Below are positions 6,184-13,781 of a stretch of DNA of 14,915 bases, one piece after another. Made by a program: the position numbers and the translations under genes. The stretch's first letter is position 1, and each line of letters opens with the position of its first letter. The notes below the pieces were generated by a model. The model was not told the origin of the DNA and made no database searches. It was given only the letters and a program-made list of their open reading frames with translations. The DNA is taken from positions 1-14,915 of the forward strand of contig CAZFRE010000015.1 in assembly GCA_964521195.1 (NCBI GenBank), read 5' to 3'. Origin of the DNA: CAWDNM01 sp964521195 (GTDB lineage: Bacteria > Actinomycetota > Coriobacteriia > Anaerosomatales > JAAXUF01).

Positions 6184-8496
6184 GTGGCCACACCAAAGAA
6201 GAACGGCGCATCGCGCTCGGGCGGCACCTCGCGCTCGGGCGGATCCAAGAGCGGCTCGCGAGCCGGTGGTCGTGCGGCGGCGAAAGCGGCGCAGAAGCAG
6301 CAGGGCATGCTCGACGATCGTTCTCGCCGCGACATCGTCGGCGTCGGGCTTTCCGCGCTGGCCGTGGCGTTGTTCATCGCAGTCGTGAGCCGCACGAGCG
6401 CCCCGGTCGCGGAGGGTGGCGCGCTGGGCCTTCGCATGCTGTTCGGCGTGGGAGCCTATCTCATCCCGGTCTTCCTGCTGCTGTGGGGCGTCAGCTTCTT
6501 CGTCCGCACCGAGATTCACGAGGGACGCACCGGACTCGGCCTCGGGCTCGTGGTGCTCTCCGTCATCTCCATGGCGGCGCTGGCCACCCCGGGCGTCGCC
6601 GAGCCGGGCGCAGACATCCCCGCGCTCATCTTTGCGCCGGAGGCGCTCGTCACGCACGGTGGCTACATCGGTGGCGCGATCGCGTGGCTCCTCGCATCGA
6701 CCGTCGGCGTCACGATCGGCTACGTGCTCCTGACAGGGCTCGCGCTCATAGGCATGGTCGTCACCGGCATGTCGATCTCGGCGTTCGTCGACTGGATTCG
6801 CGACACTGTTGACGCCCGGGCCGGCGAGAAGGAGCCCAAACTCGCAAGTGCGCGCACCCGTGCACCCAAGACGGTGCCACTCGTCGAGGGCGAGAGCGGC
6901 GGCGCGGTTGCCGCGGCTGCAGGAGGCGAAGACGGCGAGCCTCGGGGACGCCGTCGCGCCGGCACCCCCGACCCGGAGGCCGCGCGCAAGACGGTTCCCA
7001 CCACCAAAGCCGTGGCGCCACGCGCCATGGAGGGCTTCGAACTCCCGGCATTCACGCTTCTTTCGCGCACGACGGAGTCCGCCGCGAAGCACAAGACCTC
7101 CGACACCGAACTTCGCACCACCGCGCAATCCATCGCCGAGACACTTGCCACCTTCGACATCCCCGCCCGCGTCGTGGACTGGGTAGCCGGTCCGACCGTC
7201 ACCCTGTTCGAGATCGAGATCGCCCGAGGCGTGCGCCTCTCCAAGATCACAGCGCTCGCGGACGACCTTGCTCTGGCGCTCGCCGCATCCACCGTACGCA
7301 TCCTCGCCCCGATCCCCGGCAAGTCGCTGGTCGGTGTCGAGGTCCCCAATGTGAGGCGCACCTCCGTCACGCTCGGAGACTGCCTCGCGCCCGCTGGCGA
7401 GGGCGGCCCGTTGCTTCTCGGCATCGGAAAGGACGTCGCCGGGGCTCCCGTGCTCGAGGATCTCGCTGGCATGCCGCACCTGCTCATCGGTGGAACCACC
7501 GGTTCCGGCAAGTCGGTGGCGATCAACGCCATGCTCATGTCCGTGCTGATGCGCGCCACGCCCGCCGAGGTGCGCTTCATCCTCATCGACCCCAAGCGGG
7601 TCGAGCTGTCGCTCTACAACGGGCTACCTCACCTCTACGTGCCGGTCGTCACCGAGCCCAAGGAAGCGGCGAGCGCGCTGGCCTGGTCGGTCTCAGAGAT
7701 GGAGCGCCGCCTCAAGGTGCTGCAGAGCGCCGGCGCCCGCAACATCGGCGCGTACAACGCGATGGTCCAAGACGGCAAGGGCCCGGAGAACGCCGAGGAG
7801 CTGCCATACCTCGTCATCGTCATCGACGAGCTCGCCGACCTCATGATGGTGGCCGCCAAGGAGGTCGAGGACTCGATCGTTCGCATCGCGCAGCTCGCGC
7901 GCGCCGCCGGAATCCACCTCGTGGTCGCCACGCAACGACCCGAGGCCAACGTCGTGACCGGCATCATCAAGGCCAACATAACCAACCGCATCGCTTTCAA
8001 CGTCGCGAGCGCGATCGACTCCCGCGTCATCCTCGACCAGCCTGGCGCCGAGAAGCTCGTGGGCCTGGGGGACATGCTCTTCAGCAAGCCGGCGTGGGCC
8101 AAGCCCAAGCGCATCCAAGGCTGCTACGTCGCGGAGTCGGAGATCGAGACGGTCGTCGCACACCTCAAGCAGCAGGCCGAGCCGGACTACCACGAGGAGA
8201 TCCTGCACCTCAAGGTCTCCTCGGCGGGTGGGGGAGGCGTCGACGCCGGCGAAGAGGACGACCCGCTGATCTGGGAGGCCGCCGACATCACCGTCACGAG
8301 CGGCCTCGGCTCCACGTCGATGCTCCAGCGTCGCCTGAAGGTCGGCTACGCACGCGCGGGGCGCATCATGGACATGCTCGAGATGAAGGGCATCGTCGGG
8401 CCCCCTGACGGCAGCAAGCCCCGCGAGGTGCTCGTCGACATCGAGGACCTGGCGGCTATCCGCGCGTTCGAACGCCAGGACGCGGAGGGCCAGTAG
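6184..8496 (+). CDS. ftsK: DNA translocase FtsK/SpoIIIE
   Basis: This membrane-anchored ATP-driven motor pumps chromosomal DNA through the closing division septum. The N-terminus is Ser/Gly/Arg/Lys-rich and cytoplasmic. Four hydrophobic segments follow, roughly residues 50-67, 85-103, 118-138 and 160-197. A short Ala/Gly/Arg/Glu-rich linker comes next, much shorter than in E. coli FtsK. The motor has Walker A GTTGSGKS at 437-444 (Lys443), Walker B YLVIVIDELADL from 542 (Asp548), and the family stretch QRPEANVVTGIIKANI followed by NRIAFNVAS. The C-terminal gamma domain is a winged helix (SMLQRRLKVGYARAGRIMDMLE) that should read polarity sequences on DNA. GTG 6184 is chosen because AGGGG at 6174-6178 precedes it at normal spacing and it avoids overlap with uppP. 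An in-frame GTG at 6157 would add 9 residues. Length is 770 residues. Confidence 0.95.
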   Translation: MATPKKNGASRSGGTSRSGGSKSGSRAGGRAAAKAAQKQQGMLDDRSRRDIVGVGLSALAVALFIAVVSRTSAPVAEGGALGLRMLFGVGAYLIPVFLLLWGVSFFVRTEIHEGRTGLGLGLVVLSVISMAALATPGVAEPGADIPALIFAPEALVTHGGYIGGAIAWLLASTVGVTIGYVLLTGLALIGMVVTGMSISAFVDWIRDTVDARAGEKEPKLASARTRAPKTVPLVEGESGGAVAAAAGGEDGEPRGRRRAGTPDPEAARKTVPTTKAVAPRAMEGFELPAFTLLSRTTESAAKHKTSDTELRTTAQSIAETLATFDIPARVVDWVAGPTVTLFEIEIARGVRLSKITALADDLALALAASTVRILAPIPGKSLVGVEVPNVRRTSVTLGDCLAPAGEGGPLLLGIGKDVAGAPVLEDLAGMPHLLIGGTTGSGKSVAINAMLMSVLMRATPAEVRFILIDPKRVELSLYNGLPHLYVPVVTEPKEAASALAWSVSEMERRLKVLQSAGARNIGAYNAMVQDGKGPENAEELPYLVIVIDELADLMMVAAKEVEDSIVRIAQLARAAGIHLVVATQRPEANVVTGIIKANITNRIAFNVASAIDSRVILDQPGAEKLVGLGDMLFSKPAWAKPKRIQGCYVAESEIETVVAHLKQQAEPDYHEEILHLKVSSAGGGGVDAGEEDDPLIWEAADITVTSGLGSTSMLQRRLKVGYARAGRIMDMLEMKGIVGPPDGSKPREVLVDIEDLAAIRAFERQDAEGQ

Positions 8497-8497
8497 C

Positions 8498-9253
8498 ATG
8501 GGTCAACTCGGAGACACGCTGCGCGAGCGCCGCACGACGCTGGGGATCACCCTCGCCGAGGCCGAGGAGCAGACCAAGATCCGTGGAAAGCTGCTCGCCG
8601 CACTCGAAGACGGCGACTACGACCGTCTTCCGAACCCCGGATACGTCCGCGGCTACATCACCAGCTATGCGCGCTATCTCGAACTCGACGCGCCGGCGTT
8701 GCTCGCCATGTATCGTGCCGAGACGGGCGCCAGCCGCTATCACGACATCGCCCCGCAAGACACGGCCGTGTCGCCGCGCGGAGAGCAGCATGCCATGCCG
8801 TGGCGCGTCGGCGTCGCGGTCGTGGTGGTTCTTGCGGTGCTCTCGATCGGCGTCTGGGCGTTCATCCGGCTGAGCAGGGGGCCCGAGAAGCCGCCGCCGA
8901 TCCCGACCATCCCCGAGGCATCATCCACAGCCTCGCCGTCCGGGGAAGAGACGGTGACGTCGCCCGCGGTCGACCCCGCACAGAAGCCGCCCGCGGAGTA
9001 CACCCCGTTCACCGTGCGCATCGTGGTCGCTTCGGGGCAGGCGTCGTACGTCGAGGTGAAGGTCGACGGCAAGTCCGCATACACCGGTTCACTCACCGGC
9101 GGCAGCAGCAAGAAGTTCGAGGTCACCAAGAAGGCCGTCCTCACCATCGGACGACCGTCCGCCGTGACGGTGTATCGCGACAAGAAGAAGGTCGACGTAC
9201 CCACGAGCGCCGGCATCGGCAAGCTCACGCTCACCGCCGAACCGGCACCCTAG
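8498..9253 (+). CDS. RodZ-like helix-turn-helix membrane protein
   Basis: The 251-residue protein has the RodZ layout. A cytoplasmic helix-turn-helix of the HTH_25 type (about 2-70; LGDTLRERRTTLGITLAEAEEQTKI and the diagnostic RLPNPGYVRGYITSYARYL) comes first. One membrane helix at about 104-124 follows, then a Pro/Thr/Ser-rich linker (about 129-168). The extracellular beta-rich domain at about 170-245 fits DUF4115. In E. coli RodZ links MreB to the elongation machinery. In B. subtilis the orthologue YmfM lies next to pgsA, cinA and recA, as here. No MreB is in this window, so a cell-shape role is inferred. The ATG is backed by GGAGGG at 8484-8489 and starts one base after the ftsK stop. The strings of Lys in the C-terminal domain are not unusual. 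Family assignment is firm, precise role less so. Confidence 0.88.
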   Translation: MGQLGDTLRERRTTLGITLAEAEEQTKIRGKLLAALEDGDYDRLPNPGYVRGYITSYARYLELDAPALLAMYRAETGASRYHDIAPQDTAVSPRGEQHAMPWRVGVAVVVVLAVLSIGVWAFIRLSRGPEKPPPIPTIPEASSTASPSGEETVTSPAVDPAQKPPAEYTPFTVRIVVASGQASYVEVKVDGKSAYTGSLTGGSSKKFEVTKKAVLTIGRPSAVTVYRDKKKVDVPTSAGIGKLTLTAEPAP

Positions 9254-9294
9254 ATCGGCAACACCGCACCCACGCACCGACCCAAGGAGGACCC

Positions 9295-9795
9295 ATGGCC
9301 AAAGACAACAGCTTCGACGTCGTCTCGGAAGTCGACCTGCAGGAGGTCGACAATGCGTACCAGCAGACCGTGAAGGAGCTCGTGCAGCGCTACGACCTCA
9401 AAGACAGCGGCGCCAAGATCGAGTTCAGCAAGGCCGAGAAGACGTTCACACTGCATGCGCCGAGCGATTTCATCGGCAAGCAGGTCATCGACGTGCTGAA
9501 CACCAAGCTCGTGCGCAGGCAGATCGACCTCAAGTCGGTGTCGTGGGGCAAGACCGAAGCTGCAAGCGGCGGCACCGTGCGTATCGTCGGCACCCTCGTC
9601 ATGGGCATCGAGGCCGAGCTGGCCCGCAAGATCAACAAGGACATCCGGGACCAGAAGTTCAAGAGCGTGAAGGTCCAGATCGAAGGCGAGAAGCTCCGGG
9701 TCTCCAGCTCCAGCCGAGACGACCTGCAGGCGGTCATCGCGTTCCTCAAGGACCAGGACTACGGCATTCCGCTGCAGTACACGAACTACCGCTAG
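9295..9795 (+). CDS. YajQ family nucleotide-binding protein
   Basis: The 166-residue protein matches the YajQ/UPF0234 family over its whole length. It begins MAKDNSFDVVSEVDLQEVDNA, has the middle part KLVRRQIDLKSVSWGK, and ends DLQAVIAFLKDQDYGIPLQYTNYR, the typical C-terminus. The family has two ferredoxin-like domains. Members in Xanthomonas and Pseudomonas bind cyclic di-GMP and act with transcription factors, and E. coli YajQ binds nucleotides or RNA. Whether that applies to this actinobacterial member is not shown. The start ATG has an excellent ribosome binding site, AAGGAGG at 9284-9290, with 4 bases between. It follows the rodZ-like gene by 41 bases and precedes rimO by 48 bases, so it may be part of the same transcript. 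Confidence 0.93.
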   Translation: MAKDNSFDVVSEVDLQEVDNAYQQTVKELVQRYDLKDSGAKIEFSKAEKTFTLHAPSDFIGKQVIDVLNTKLVRRQIDLKSVSWGKTEAASGGTVRIVGTLVMGIEAELARKINKDIRDQKFKSVKVQIEGEKLRVSSSSRDDLQAVIAFLKDQDYGIPLQYTNYR

Positions 9796-9797
9796 CC

Positions 9798-9813
9798 GCC
9801 GGCCCACGCCGGC
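9798..9813 (+). other. Hairpin between yajQ and rimO
   Basis: GCCGGC at 9798-9803 pairs with GCCGGC at 9808-9813 around CCAC, directly behind the yajQ stop codon. No T tract follows, so it is more likely to reduce read-through or stabilise the mRNA end than to terminate fully. Confidence 0.35.
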
Positions 9814-9843
9814 AGTCACCGTCGACGATTCGAAAGGCCGTCC

Positions 9844-11145
9844 GTGCCAAAGACCCCTGCCGTCGCGTTCATCACGCTCGGCTGCCCCAAGAACGAGGTC
9901 GACACCGACCGCATGCGCGCTGCGGTCGGTGCGTCCACCTTCACGCTCGCCGAGGAACCTGACGACGCCGACATCGTGGTCGTGAACACCTGCTCCTTCA
10001 TCCAGGACGCGACCGAGGAGTCAGTGAACACCGTGCTCGACATCGCGGCGCAGTGGCTGCCCGAACGCGACGGTCGCCACATCATCGTCGCCGGCTGCAT
10101 GCCTGCGCGCTACGGCGAGGAGCTCACCGAGGCGATGCCCGAGGTCGCAGCGTTCGTCCCCGTCGCCGAGGAGGGCGCGCTGCTCGACGTGCTCGAGCGC
10201 ATCACGGGAGTCGATGGGTCCGTCGCCGCCGAGGCGCCCACGCGTACCATCTCGGGCCCCTCGGCATACCTGCAGATCTCCGACGGCTGCCACCGCGAGT
10301 GTGCGTACTGCACGATCCCGTCGATCCGTGGCCCGTACGTCAGCCGCACCAACGCCGAGATCGTCGCCGAGGCGAGGGAGCTCGTTGCGCTCGGCGCCCG
10401 AGAGATCGTGCTCATCGGCCAGGACATCACGGCGTACGGACGCGATCTGGACAGCGGCGACACGCTCGCCGATGTAGTCCGAGCCGTCGCCGCGGTGCCG
10501 GGGGTCGACTGGCTGCGCCTCATGTATGTGCAGCCCGACGGCGTCACGGATGAGCTGCTCGCCGCGATCGCCGAGAACCCGAACGTCTGCCACTACCTCG
10601 ACATCCCGCTCCAGCACGCGTCCAAGCCGGTGCTGCGTGCTATGAAGCGCTCGGGTGACTCGGCGAGCTTCCTCGCATTGCTCGAGCGTATCCGCGATGT
10701 GCTGCCCGATGTCGTTCTGCGCACGACGCTGATCGCCGGTTTCCCCGGCGAAACGACCGCCGACGTCCGCGAGCTCCGGCGCTTCCTGACCGCTGCGCGT
10801 TTCGACTACGTGGGCGTATTCATCTACTCACCGGAAGAGGGGACGGCCGCCGCCGAGCTCGACGATCAGGTGCCGCTCAGAACGCGACGGGCAAGGGCGC
10901 AACGCCTGCGCGACCTGGCCGACGAGATCGGGTTCGAACGTGCCGCCGCACGCGTAGGCAGCGTGGTGCAGGTGCTGGTTGAGGGTATCGACCCTGATGA
11001 GGGCGTCGTGATCGGCCGCTGGCGTGGCCAAGCACCGGAGATCGACGGGCTCGTGGTGCTCGACGGCGGCACGGCCGGCGAGATCGTTTCGGCGACGATC
11101 GTCGATTCGCTCGGCTACGACCTTGAGGGAGAAGTGCTCGCGTGA
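9844..11145 (+). CDS. rimO: Ribosomal protein uS12 methylthiotransferase RimO
   Basis: This radical-SAM enzyme methylthiolates a conserved aspartate of ribosomal protein uS12. It has 433 residues, the normal size. The N-terminal UPF0004 domain carries the auxiliary cluster cysteines Cys14 (TLGCPKNEVD), Cys50 (NTCSFIQDATEES) and Cys85 (AGCMPARY). The radical-SAM motif is Cys149-x3-Cys153-x2-Cys156 in SDGCHRECAYCTIPSIRG, whose IPSIRG ending is typical of RimO rather than the tRNA enzyme MiaB. LIAGFPGET and YSPEEGTAA are further family marks. The last ~65 residues (from VGSVVQVLVEG) form a TRAM domain. The start is GTG 9844, preceded by AAAGG at 9833-9837. Its stop overlaps the pgsA start by 4 bases (GTGA), indicating translational coupling. 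Confidence 0.95.
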   Translation: MPKTPAVAFITLGCPKNEVDTDRMRAAVGASTFTLAEEPDDADIVVVNTCSFIQDATEESVNTVLDIAAQWLPERDGRHIIVAGCMPARYGEELTEAMPEVAAFVPVAEEGALLDVLERITGVDGSVAAEAPTRTISGPSAYLQISDGCHRECAYCTIPSIRGPYVSRTNAEIVAEARELVALGAREIVLIGQDITAYGRDLDSGDTLADVVRAVAAVPGVDWLRLMYVQPDGVTDELLAAIAENPNVCHYLDIPLQHASKPVLRAMKRSGDSASFLALLERIRDVLPDVVLRTTLIAGFPGETTADVRELRRFLTAARFDYVGVFIYSPEEGTAAAELDDQVPLRTRRARAQRLRDLADEIGFERAAARVGSVVQVLVEGIDPDEGVVIGRWRGQAPEIDGLVVLDGGTAGEIVSATIVDSLGYDLEGEVLA

Positions 11146-11846
11146 CCGACTCAAGACGCACCGGCAGCGCGATGCCGATGAACCCGGCCAACATCGTCAC
11201 CATCACTCGCATGGTGCTGATTCCGGTGTTTCTGCTGGTCCTGCTGGCGGACTGGCCCCGTTGGTTCAACGCGCCCGCCCTCGCATACGCGCTGCGCCCG
11301 TGGATCGCCGCGATCGTCTTCACCGTCCTCGCTGCGACCGACGGCGTCGACGGCTACCTCGCGCGCTCGCGCAACGAAGTCACCACGTTCGGCAAGTTCC
11401 TCGATCCGCTCGCGGACAAGCTACTCGTCACCGCCGCGCTGCTCGCCCTCATCGAGATGGACGTGCTGCCCGCGTGGATCGCGCTCGTCATCATCAGCCG
11501 CGAGTTCATCGTCTCGGGCCTACGCATGGTCGCCTCGGCGGAGGGCACGGTCATCGCTGCATCGTGGTACGGCAAACTCAAGACGGTGCTGCAGATCATC
11601 GCGGTCATCATGTTCATCGTGAAGGACACCGTGCTGATCCGCGTGCTCGGTCCTCAGATCGAGCTGTGGTTCCAGATCGCATCGTGGACGGTGATGGGCG
11701 CAGCAGTGGTCATGACGATGGTCTCGATGGTCGACTACTTCGTGAACGCGCGAGAGGTGCTCATCGGCCCGTGGAGCGGTGGGGGCACGGCTGGCGCCGA
11801 CGCACTCGAAGCCGGCGAGTCCGAGACCGACGAGACAACGGACTGA
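11142..11846 (+). CDS. pgsA: CDP-diacylglycerol-glycerol-3-phosphate 3-phosphatidyltransferase
   Basis: This membrane enzyme makes phosphatidylglycerol phosphate from CDP-diacylglycerol and glycerol 3-phosphate, the committed step to phosphatidylglycerol and cardiolipin. The CDP-alcohol phosphotransferase signature is complete: Asp67-x2-Asp70-Gly71-x2-Ala74-Arg75-x8-Gly84-x3-Asp88-x3-Asp92. The N-terminal MNPANIVTITRMVLIPVFLL is typical of PgsA. Several hydrophobic helices follow. The last ~25 residues are acidic and Gly-rich (GGGTAGADALEAGESETDETTD) and look like a disordered tail. Other CDP-alcohol transferases share the signature, but the start motif and the cinA-recA neighbourhood favour PgsA. 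The start is the GTG inside the rimO stop overlap; a further in-frame ATG pair lies 10-12 codons on. Total length is 234 residues. Confidence 0.92.
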   Translation: MTDSRRTGSAMPMNPANIVTITRMVLIPVFLLVLLADWPRWFNAPALAYALRPWIAAIVFTVLAATDGVDGYLARSRNEVTTFGKFLDPLADKLLVTAALLALIEMDVLPAWIALVIISREFIVSGLRMVASAEGTVIAASWYGKLKTVLQIIAVIMFIVKDTVLIRVLGPQIELWFQIASWTVMGAAVVMTMVSMVDYFVNAREVLIGPWSGGGTAGADALEAGESETDETTD

Positions 11847-11852
11847 CCCGGG

Positions 11853-13082
11853 ATGCCGGGCCGCCAAACCGCCGCGATCGTCACCGTCGGCTCCGAGCTC
11901 ACCGAGGGTCTGCGCATCGACACCAACACGTCTGAGATCGCGAGAGCCGTCGCGCGGCACGGTTTCGACATCGCCGAGGCGATCTCGATCGGCGACGACC
12001 CTGGCCTGCTCGCTGCCACACTCGCCCGGCTCGTCGCCGTGCACGAACTGGTCATCACCACCGGGGGTCTGGGCCCCACGCACGACGACATCACCCGCGA
12101 GGCTGCTGCTCGCGCGCTCGGCATCGCGCTCTCGACCGACGGCGACATCGTCGAGCGGCTGCGCGACGTGCAGCCGCGTCACGCGGACGAAGGCGCACGC
12201 GAGGCCGTCCTGACCCAGGCACTCGTGCTCGAGGGCGCCGACGTCATCCACGCCACGACGGGCACCGCACCGGGTCAACTCGTGCCGACAGCTGCCGGCC
12301 GGCTCGTGCTCCTTCCCGGTCCACCCTCCGAGATGCGCCCCATGCTCGCCGCCGCCCTCGCGGGATACGCCGAGACGCGCGCGGTCCCGGCCGAACTCGG
12401 CGTGACGGGTATGTCGGAGTCCGATGTCCAGCACGCGGCGCAGCGCGCTCTCGCGGCTTTCAACGGTGTCGTGCTCACTGTGCTCGCGAAGCCGGGCGAC
12501 GTCCGCGTGCTGCTGCTCGACGACGGCGCGGGGGAGGCGACCATCGCCGATGCCACGCACGCGGTCGCGAATGAGATCGGCGAGGCGTGCTACACCACGT
12601 CCGGACAGACCCTGGCCGAGACGCTGCTTGAGGAGTGCCGTCGCAGGAGGCTGACCGTCGCGACCGCCGAGTCGTGTACCGGCGGCCTCGTATCTGCAGC
12701 CATGACAGATATCGCGGGTTCCTCGGACGTGTTTCTCGGTGGCGTGGTGAGCTACTCCAACCAGATGAAGATCGACGCACTCGACGTGCCAGCGGGTCTG
12801 CTCGCGCAGTACGGTGCGGTGAGCGAGGAATGCGCTCGCGCCATGGCCGAGGGGGCTCGCGCGCTGAGCCGCGCCGACATCGCCATTGCCGTCACCGGCA
12901 TCGCAGGACCTGACGGTGGCAGTGCGGACAAACCGTTGGGACTCGTGTGGTTCGCTCTCGCCGAGGATGGCGCGACACACGCGACTTCGCGCGTGTTCGC
13001 ACGGGGCGGCCGCGAGTCCGTGCGAGCCCGCGCCACCGCGACCGCGCTCGATCTGCTGCGCCGGGCAGCCCGCTCGCGCTAG
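11853..13082 (+). CDS. cinA: CinA: competence/damage-inducible protein with NMN amidohydrolase domain
   Basis: The 409-residue protein is a full two-domain CinA. The N-terminal domain (about 1-170) is of the molybdopterin-binding/MoaB type, with VGSELTEG at 12-19 and GGLGPTHDD at 71-79. In CinA proteins this domain has ADP-ribose/NAD-related pyrophosphatase activity. The C-terminal PncC-type domain (about 255-409) carries TAESCTGGLVSAA with the likely nucleophile Ser274, GGVVSYSNQMK, and VTGIAGPDGG near 347-356. It deamidates nicotinamide mononucleotide to nicotinic acid mononucleotide. In streptococci CinA is induced with competence and interacts with RecA. The start ATG 11853 has only a weak ribosome binding site and lies 6 bases after pgsA, so coupling is likely. 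No competence genes are in this window. Confidence 0.95.
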   Translation: MPGRQTAAIVTVGSELTEGLRIDTNTSEIARAVARHGFDIAEAISIGDDPGLLAATLARLVAVHELVITTGGLGPTHDDITREAAARALGIALSTDGDIVERLRDVQPRHADEGAREAVLTQALVLEGADVIHATTGTAPGQLVPTAAGRLVLLPGPPSEMRPMLAAALAGYAETRAVPAELGVTGMSESDVQHAAQRALAAFNGVVLTVLAKPGDVRVLLLDDGAGEATIADATHAVANEIGEACYTTSGQTLAETLLEECRRRRLTVATAESCTGGLVSAAMTDIAGSSDVFLGGVVSYSNQMKIDALDVPAGLLAQYGAVSEECARAMAEGARALSRADIAIAVTGIAGPDGGSADKPLGLVWFALAEDGATHATSRVFARGGRESVRARATATALDLLRRAARSR

Positions 13083-13086
13083 CGCG

Positions 13087-13659
13087 ATGCGCTGCTTCGT
13101 CGCCATCCCGCTTCCGACAGGCACGCGCCTCGCGCTGGCCGAGGCCGCAGCGAGCGTGAGGCGTGACAGCGGCGAGTGGCGGGGCGAGAAGTGGGTCGCT
13201 CAGACCAACCTGCATGTCACGCTCGCGTTTCTGGGCGACCTGCCGGAAGGCACCATCGCGCCTCTCGTCGCCGAGCTGGGTTTTGCCATCGGCGCACATC
13301 GCGAATTCGAGCTGCGCTTCGCGGGCCTGCACGCGGTACCGAGCGCGCGTCGGGCGCACATGCTGTGGGCGCGCTACGACGATGACGCGGGCCTGTGCGG
13401 TGCGCTGGCCGCAGACGTCTGCGCCGTCGCAACGGGCTTCGGTGTCGCGCTCGAAGACCGCCCCTTCTCCGCTCACGTGACACTCGCACGAGCGCGTCGG
13501 CCCCGCCGGCTGGGAGAGCACGCACAGACCGCGCTCCATCGCGGAGAGCAGACGGTTCCGGAGTTCATGTCAGTGTCCTCGGCTACCTTGTTCGCAAGCC
13601 AGCTGACGCGGCAGGGCCCGCAGTACACGGTGGTCGATTCGTGGCGACTCGAGGGTTGA
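13087..13659 (+). CDS. thpR: RNA 2',3'-cyclic phosphodiesterase (2'-5' RNA ligase family)
   Basis: The 190-residue protein has the two catalytic HxTx motifs of the 2H phosphoesterase superfamily: His43-Val-Thr45 in NLHVTLAFLGDLPEG and His130-Val-Thr132 in FSAHVTLARARRPR. The N-terminal MRCFVAIPLP is typical of ThpR, formerly called LigT. Family members open 2',3'-cyclic phosphates at RNA ends to 2'-phosphate and can join tRNA halves in vitro by a 2'-5' bond; their biological substrate is unclear. The start ATG lies 4 bases after the cinA stop, so it is probably the last gene of the pgsA-cinA-thpR unit. The 122-base gap that follows contains the recA promoter. Its place between cinA and recA is less usual than the plain cinA-recA pair. 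Confidence 0.92.
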   Translation: MRCFVAIPLPTGTRLALAEAAASVRRDSGEWRGEKWVAQTNLHVTLAFLGDLPEGTIAPLVAELGFAIGAHREFELRFAGLHAVPSARRAHMLWARYDDDAGLCGALAADVCAVATGFGVALEDRPFSAHVTLARARRPRRLGEHAQTALHRGEQTVPEFMSVSSATLFASQLTRQGPQYTVVDSWRLEG

Positions 13660-13668
13660 GATCGAGCT

Positions 13669-13690
13669 CCCGGCGCGATGGACGGCCGGG
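13669..13690 (+). terminator. Possible weak terminator hairpin after thpR
   Basis: CCCGGC at 13669-13674 pairs with GCCGGG at 13685-13690 around a 10-base loop, 10 bases after the thpR stop and 11 bases before the recA -35. There is no T tract, so read-through into recA cannot be excluded. Confidence 0.3.
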
Positions 13691-13701
13691 CGCTGGTCGC
13701 G

Positions 13702-13730
13702 TTGACATCGAACACGTGTTCGTGTAGGGT
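13702..13730 (+). promoter_or_regulatory. recA promoter (-35 TTGACA, -10 TAGGGT)
   Basis: A perfect -35 hexamer TTGACA at 13702-13707 is followed by exactly 17 bases and then TAGGGT at 13725-13730, a form of the -10 element common in high-GC actinobacteria (TAnnnT). Transcription should start near 13737-13740, leaving a leader of about 45 bases. The ribosome binding site is probably GGAG at 13768-13771, 10 bases before the ATG. Confidence 0.8.
13708..13723. promoter_or_regulatory. LexA operator (SOS box) in the recA promoter spacer
   Basis: TCGAACACGTGTTCGT matches the actinobacterial SOS consensus TCGAAC-N4-GTTCGA with only the last base different. Its core CGAACACGTGTTCG at 13709-13722 is a perfect palindrome and also fits the Gram-positive GAAC-N4-GTTC core. 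It fills the space between -35 and -10, so bound LexA should block RNA polymerase. recA is therefore expected to be induced by DNA damage. Confidence 0.87.
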
Positions 13731-13781
13731 CGAGACGCCCCGAGGGGGACCGCCCGATACCCGGATTGGAGCGAGTGAGGC

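Noticed and set aside
8800..9294. A 331-residue frame that would add 165 residues to the N-terminus of YajQ
   Set aside because: The added part overlaps the RodZ-like gene out of frame. The ATG at 9295 has an AAGGAGG site and matches the known YajQ N-terminus.
12886..13086. A longer ThpR with 67 extra N-terminal residues
   Set aside because: The extension overlaps the CinA coding region out of frame. MRCFVAIPLP at 13087 is the typical start of the family.
11520..13124. 534-residue minus-strand open frame opposite pgsA and cinA
   Set aside because: Composition is that of an antisense shadow in high-GC DNA, and both + strand genes carry complete family motifs.
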